Shown here one piece after another: positions 58,640 through 64,000 of a stretch of DNA of 64,000 bases. The notes beneath the pieces were generated by a model. That model saw only the letters and a list, made by a program, of their open reading frames with translations, searched no databases and was not told the DNA's origin. The position numbers were made by a program, and so were the translations under genes. Source of the DNA: Camarhynchus parvulus (taxonomy: Eukaryota; Chordata; Aves; Passeriformes; Thraupidae); assembly GCF_901933205.1 (NCBI RefSeq), contig NC_044600.1, positions 8,160,501 to 8,224,500 on the forward strand. Reading direction: 5' to 3'. Position 1 is the first letter of the stretch. The number at the start of each line of letters is the position of its first letter.

Positions 58640-61600
58640 CCTATGGAATCCTTAATGAGCTACCTTAACCACAGACTGGAAGGAAACCTAATATGCAAGC
58701 AGACTAGGAGCAAGGAAATTAATGAACACTATGGGCACAGAGTTGCTTACACGAAGAAATGACTGACTAACCAGATTCAGATGATTTGCAGGAGTTGAGG
58801 GAGAAGGAAAAAAACACTAGAAATCATATAAAATCCTATGGATACTTTTGGGAAATATGGTTTGCAGCACTATGAGAACCAAAGAGTATCTACCATCAAA
58901 CCCATGCTGGTTGGTTCCTGGCACTCTGAAAATAACCAGCCTTTCTGTGTTTGGCAGTGTGACCATCACTTGAGAAAGTTATTTATAGAAGCGTAATTCA
59001 GTCCTGGTTTCCTAGCTGAATAGTTCCCAAACCCTGAGTCTGATTACTTTATTATAACATCAATGACTTTGTGTCTTGCTTTTCCTATTTATTAAATGTA
59101 TTTTGCTTCTCTTAGCTTGGACCAGAACAGCTGAAACACAAAGCAGAGTAATGGCCCCTTCCCAGACAGAGCCCCATCCCAGGATGAGCTGAGGGACAGC
59201 TGATGATTTTAACATAAAGAAACAAATAATGCAGATTAGTGCACTATAGGATGGGCAGCCCTTCTGCCTTTTGTTCATATTTATTCCTCTTTCAGCTGAC
59301 ATCTGTGTGTATCCCTGCTACTCTCACCCATGCCTGACATTAAAAGTAAGATTCATACAGAGCAGACAACCAGGGACTCCTGAAAGGAGTTTGTGGAGCT
59401 GGATATCAAAGAAATGGTATCCCATACTTAACTAAGGCTCCATGGGAACCCCAGACACATGGTCCAACAAGGTTTTCTTCATGCAGGAGCCCACGAAGCT
59501 GGAATTCCCCAGGCAAAACCCACACAAATGGGCAGACAAAGTTACAAAGTGCGAGAACTACAATGTTGACTGTCATGTGGTTTTTATAACATGACGTAGA
59601 CACTCTCCCCTTGTGCTAAGAACTTCTCATTTTTCAGGTAAATAAATATTTTTATTCCATCACCATTCTTTTCTTCATACCCTGGGCTGAGCTGGAGTGA
59701 ATTGTTGGTGTTTTTACAATCCTGTCAAGATCAAATGCACATAATGCTTAGAGAGCAACTAGATGATGGTCTAATAGATATGTATTGCTGGTATTAAAAG
59801 TCTAACTTGACAATTTTTACCTCTTCACTTTCAGGTTTTAAAATAATTTGCAGAAACCACAGAGAAAAGTACCTTCCTCTGATGTAGTCCTGATTTTAGA
59901 AGAGTGACGTGCAAACAGATATTTTTCACTGCAGACATCATCCTTGGCAAGACAAAAAATGGCTCAGCTGAAAACATAACTCGTCCTGTTAACCCCCCGC
60001 CAATCTCAATCTCCTCAGGTCTCCTAACCCAGAATTCAAAAATCTTACAGAGCTTAAATGTTTGTTGTGGGAAAAGGTTTGTAAAAAGAGCCCTGAAAAT
60101 GAACAGGGTGAAAATAATGAGAACTGCTCAGGAATTCAGTAAGAAGTGCAAGTGCATCTCAGGGATCCCAGTTTCCTTACGCAGGGTAACTTGTCCAATT
60201 ACACCTGAGTTACCTGGCAGGGAGGTGTGTGTGCTGTCAGCTTTGACAGAATGAAGAACACTCATTCTGCTAAGACCAAAGATTATTCTTTAAGAAAGAA
60301 TAGCTGCTACAGTACTTCCCATAACATGCACCTCAGTTCCAGGGTTACAAACTCAGTCTCCATTGCCATATCTCCCTGCTGGCTCACCAGTCTTGCCTCC
60401 CATGGCTGTGTGGGATTCTGTTCCATCTTGCCAGCTCAGGGAGCTGGATCCATCCATGCTGCTCTCAGGCAGCACCAAGAGTCATCACAAAGGTCCCTGC
60501 TGGCCATGTGTAACAGGCATTGCTGAGGCTGTTGGCATCCCTCATGGTGCTTCTCCCTCCCACCGGGACAAAATGCTCTACTGGGATAAAATTTGTATCC
60601 CAGCAGGGCTCAGAACCAACACTTACTGCAAAACATGACTCAGCCCCATCTGACCTGAACCCTGGGATCTGCTTCCCCATGGTGAAGAGGTGGCCTCAGT
60701 CCCCACAGCCAGCACATCTATCCTCCTGGGGGCAGCAGCAGTTGCTCCATGGACATCCCTGAACCAGACGCAGAGCTGAAAGCAGAGCTTGGACATGTCC
60801 CAGCCACAGCACATCTGGCTCTAATCTCTCCCTCTGCTGCACAGGGACATGCAGAGCCCATCACAGCTTTCCCCCAGAGGTTAGCAATGAGCCAGCTGGA
60901 CAAAAACACAATCAAAATTGTCCCTGAATTTTCCCCAAGTCAGCTTTTTAGGCTGTTTGCAGAACTGCACAAGAAAATTAATGAAATAGTATTTGACAAA
61001 TCTATTTTTGCCCTGCTCTCAAATGCAGGGAGCAGCTGTAGGAGCTGCTGCATGCCAAGAAGGAAGCGAATGGTGCACACCCTCCCGTGGCAGCTCCTCA
61101 CAACTGCAGGGATTGCAGGAAGCACCAGCCGTACACAGCTCCTGGCTGCACTGGGGAGGTGACACACGCCAAGGTACACAGCATACAGAGGGACACACAT
61201 CAGAGCAGAGAGTGGGAAACGATCATTTACATTGATGAAAGTAATTTACCCTGAAAGATGAGGAAGTGAAACGTGAGAAGAGATATTTCCTAAAATAAAA
61301 CGATAGCTACGATCAACTCCGCATTTTTCTACAGAAATTTACCCTGGAGAGTTACATATTTTGTCACATCTGCCACTTTTTGAGACAGTCACTCTAAACC
61401 ATGCTATGTTTTCCTCTGAAGTTTCCAGCAGGGCCATTCCACATCACACTGCCCTCATTAAGCACTGCAAGTCCTCGTGAGAGTGGTGAGGATTAGGCAG
61501 AACACAGGCACGTTCCACTACTCCAGGGCACACGGAGAACTCACAAATGCAGGAGGCCGAGTCTTCCCTTCTTCCCCATCCCCTCACCCTCCCTCTAGCC

Positions 61601-63075
61601 CCTCTTGAAATAAAGTGCTTTCCTCCATATCTTTTTCAAAGCTAAAGCATGCAAATCACACTCATTTCAGCTCCACATTTTATTCTGCCTTGTCATTATG
61701 CCTGATTAGGCGTTCTTGAAGCTCCATGTGTTAGAATCAGGCCTTTTCATAACACTGAAGAAGTGAGTTTGAGAGGAAAGAAGAAGGATTAAATCTGTGA
61801 ATGTTCATAAATGGGAACTGACATTTTCAGGTACCCTACATTTTCAGGAGAGGTTTAATGAATACCCAAAGTGATGGCAAGTGTTTGCTGAGTGCCTTGC
61901 TGACAAAAATAAAATACCATGCTGGCTGGAACAACAATTGGAAAAAAGAATTTTATTTCAGAATAATGTATGCTTCAGCATAGTTATTATTGAAGAGTTA
62001 ACTTTAAACTTCTTAGTTCACTTGCAGAATTGCTATGTGTAACTCTGCTATATTGTTGGATATGAAACAACTAGTTACAACAATTCTGTGGTTTTTACCA
62101 TAGAAAGATGTATTTCCTCTTAATAATATCTAAAATTTTATATAATTTCTTGTACTGTAAGAAATAAGAAAGCTATAAGCCAAGTCCCCTTTCTGTAATT
62201 TCTCACTATGGGAGAAAAACTTACACCTTGCAGGGGCAGTAAGAAAAAGTGAATCAGCTCTAAACTAAGAGCTGAAAATGCTTGTGATAAATTCAAGTCT
62301 CCTGCACAGGTTTTTAATGATCTCTGGTGAGGCTCTGACTCCTCTTTCCCAGTGCTAAAGGGTTCAGAGCTCTGTTTCCAGTGTTCTCAAGGGTCAGAGA
62401 AGAAACAGGCTCTGATTCCTGGGTCAGGCACTTGGCACAGTGAGGCAGCAGTTCCAAGTCTTTTGGCAGGCAGGTTGTAATGCAGCTATGCTCGAGCTAT
62501 TCCATGTTTGGAGACATCTGCTCCACTACAGCCATTGCTTTGTTCTCTTGTTCATATTTCCTACACAGTAGCACATACAGAGAGAAGTTCATGTTCTCTT
62601 CTATTGTCTTTATGAAAGTGATTTGGAGATGGAAAAAAAAAGGCTGATTTTTCACAAGGGTAGCACTTCAAATAAATGTGATATTAAAGCAAACATACTG
62701 TGCATTCAAAATTCATCAACACAATGGATATGATTTGTGGTCTTTTTTATTTGCTCAAAAATGAGTCTGGTAGAAGAAATGCCATAACTACCACTAGGAA
62801 AGCATTGACCTTTGCTAGAGACATCCAAAGGTGCTGCTGAATCTTATGAGACTCCCAAGTTAAGGAAAACCCCAAAAGACAATAGAAAAGATGACGTTTA
62901 CTAGTAAAGCTGCTGCAGAGAAAACAACTAATCACTGAAAAAAAATCCCACTTTCAAGCATGTAACAGAGATTATAAAATCCTTTTAGAAAGTTTCCTGC
63001 TTAGTTACCTGTGTTTGATGCAGACATTTTGGGCTTGGTATTGCTTGCAGTGCTGCAGCCTTCCCTGTAGGAAGG

Positions 63076-63109
63076 TTGGCAAATTGATTGCCAATCAATG
63101 ATTTGCCAA
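63076..63109. repeat. Nested palindrome with repeated CCAATCAATG
   Basis: TTGGCAAAT and ATTTGCCAA are exact inverted copies flanking a core that contains ATTGATTG-C-CAATCAAT, itself a perfect palindrome. GCCAATCAATG occurs twice directly within the region. It lies in the IL1RAPL2 intron about 210 bp downstream of the penultimate exon on the coding strand. Confidence 0.8.
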
Positions 63110-63320
63110 TCAATGGCAATTTGATTTCAATGGAAATTCCCTCTGATTTCAGTGGTGCAGGAACAAGCTCTAACAGAGAATTCAGATTTGCAGTGCTGAG
63201 GAAACTTTTCCAATCTTTGCAACCACTTCCCAAGGTTTTCCACATCTGGTACTTATCACACAGTCCAGGCCTTTGTGACACATCAGACAGAAATTAAACT
63301 GAAAAGTCAGAAATACTTAC

Positions 63321-63491
63321 TTCCACTAGGGATCAGGTCCCTATCTGGAATGAAGAGTTTATATCCATAGTGCTTTTCTAGAACATCTGGCAGAATTTCA
63401 AGTGCAAACTGCTCCTCTTCATTATTATCACGATCTAATGCATCAGGATCCACTTTGGTGTATGAAAGATAAGCATCATATTCTTTGTTGT
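63321..63491 (-). CDS. IL1RAPL2: IL1RAPL2 penultimate exon (N-terminal TIR half)
   Basis: This 171-bp exon is bounded by TTTTCTTGCAG|AC and GGAA|GTAAGT. It starts and ends inside codons: the incoming G completes an Asp, and the outgoing A joins CC of the next exon to give Thr, so PSG-T-YIEDL reads through exactly. It encodes TIR box 1 (KEYDAYLSY), the acidic [20 protein letters not shown] segment and box 2 ([10 protein letters not shown]). The match to the IL1RAPL1/IL1RAPL2 TIR is very close along its whole length. Transmembrane and Ig-domain exons must lie beyond the right edge. Confidence 0.92.
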
Positions 63492-64000
63492 CTGCAAGAA
63501 AACAAATCATGTTCAGCCTGCTGTTTGCAAGAACACTATAAGGAACACACCAGAGTACTGGGAAATTGTATTATTCCTTGAAACCACCAAGCATTTCCCA
63601 ACAAGATGGGAACTTTTCAGAGGAACATATAATCTGGCTTCCAGGCAGAAATCTTATGGACTCTTTCAGTTTTCTTCTGCATGGTGAACAGTAACTCTGC
63701 TCCATGTGGTCAGACATGTGCCACAGCTGAAAACATCATGGGCAAAATTTTCATACAAATACTAAAGTGGAAACTTCTATTTTAAGCCTTTACATATTTG
63801 TAATGCAATTCTTTCAACTTCTATTCCTCAAGAGTTCTAGGGTATGTTAAAGTTTTCAGATTGGAAACTTTTTGAGCCTGGAAAGTTTTGAGCAAGGAAA
63901 ATTTCCTTCCATAAGTAATTATGAGAAAAGACATGATTAATTCAAACAAATCCTGACTATTCAGAAAATAATGCCAAACTCAAAGAGTTCAAAGCATTTT
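63492..64000 (-). other. IL1RAPL2 intron upstream of the TIR exon (partial)
   Basis: This is the acceptor side of the preceding intron: a T-rich tract and TTGCAG next to the exon. I see no further exon. The preceding coding exon, expected to carry the transmembrane segment and ending on a G, is not within these 509 bases. Confidence 0.75.

Larger units (their letters stand above)
54894..63320 (-). other. Last intron of IL1RAPL2
   Basis: This is 8,427 bp splitting the TIR domain. No further coding exon fits between the two TIR exons, because the flanking codon joins exactly. No CR1 copy is evident. The part from about 57.9 to 58.8 kb is repeat-poor with many TAAT/ATTTGCA-type words and is the best conserved-element candidate. 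Open frames here (for example 60749-61162, plus strand) have no recognisable domain. Confidence 0.8.

Noticed and set aside
54196..63491. Identification of the receptor as IL1RAP (long brain isoform) or IL1RAPL1
   Set aside because: The tail landmarks SAEQGLFG and TSDIW and the kinase neighbour fit IL1RAPL2; IL1RAPL1 is remembered with SEQGPFG and SSVIW.

Overview
The window looks like nuclear DNA from a bird, and most of it is intron and intergenic sequence. Three things point to a bird. There are CR1-type LINE 3' ends carrying the characteristic ATTCTATG-type tail (about 5.2 kb and 51.0-51.5 kb). Interspersed repeats are otherwise few. Two vertebrate genes are recognisable only as short spliced exons. 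No bacterial, viral or organellar gene organisation is present, and almost all open frames here are chance frames.

Both genes lie on the minus strand and read from high to low coordinates. At the right end are the last two coding exons of an IL1RAPL-family receptor, best matched to IL1RAPL2 (63321-63491 and 54196-54893). They encode the intracellular TIR domain and the long C-terminal tail. A gene-free interval of about 20.8 kb follows. Next comes a CpG island (about 33.0-34.2 kb) containing the first coding exon of a GCK-IV (Ste20-type) kinase at 33357-33398. The kinase continues leftward with exons at 29141-29206, 5040-5096 and 39-164, and runs off the left edge. Joined, these four exons give the first 97 residues: N-terminal leader, glycine-rich loop, catalytic lysine and alpha-C glutamate.

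I call the kinase NRK rather than MAP4K4, TNIK or MINK1. IL1RAPL2 followed by NRK in the same orientation is the order on human Xq22.3, and two small sequence details (Met-Asn after the VAIK-type lysine strand; Gly-Gln in the loop before the exon 4 end) agree with NRK. The two genes are neighbours but are not expected to act in one pathway: IL1RAPL2 is a synaptic-adhesion-type receptor, NRK a cytoplasmic kinase.

Region by region: 1-38 NRK intron 4 (partial); 39-164 exon 4; 165-5039 intron 3; 5040-5096 exon 3; 5097-29140 the large intron 2; 29141-29206 exon 2; 29207-33356 intron 1; 33357-33398 exon 1 inside the CpG island; 33901-34032 a 12-bp minisatellite upstream of the NRK start; about 34.2-54.2 kb intergenic, including the probable IL1RAPL2 3' UTR; 54196-54893 IL1RAPL2 terminal exon; 54894-63320 its last intron; 63321-63491 penultimate exon; 63492-64000 intron.

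I found no convincing new biological system. The points most worth checking are the ancestral-looking NRK catalytic N-terminus, the higher-order minisatellite next to the NRK promoter, a 53-bp nearly identical direct duplication in NRK intron 2, and several clean palindromes and tandem repeats in non-coding DNA.
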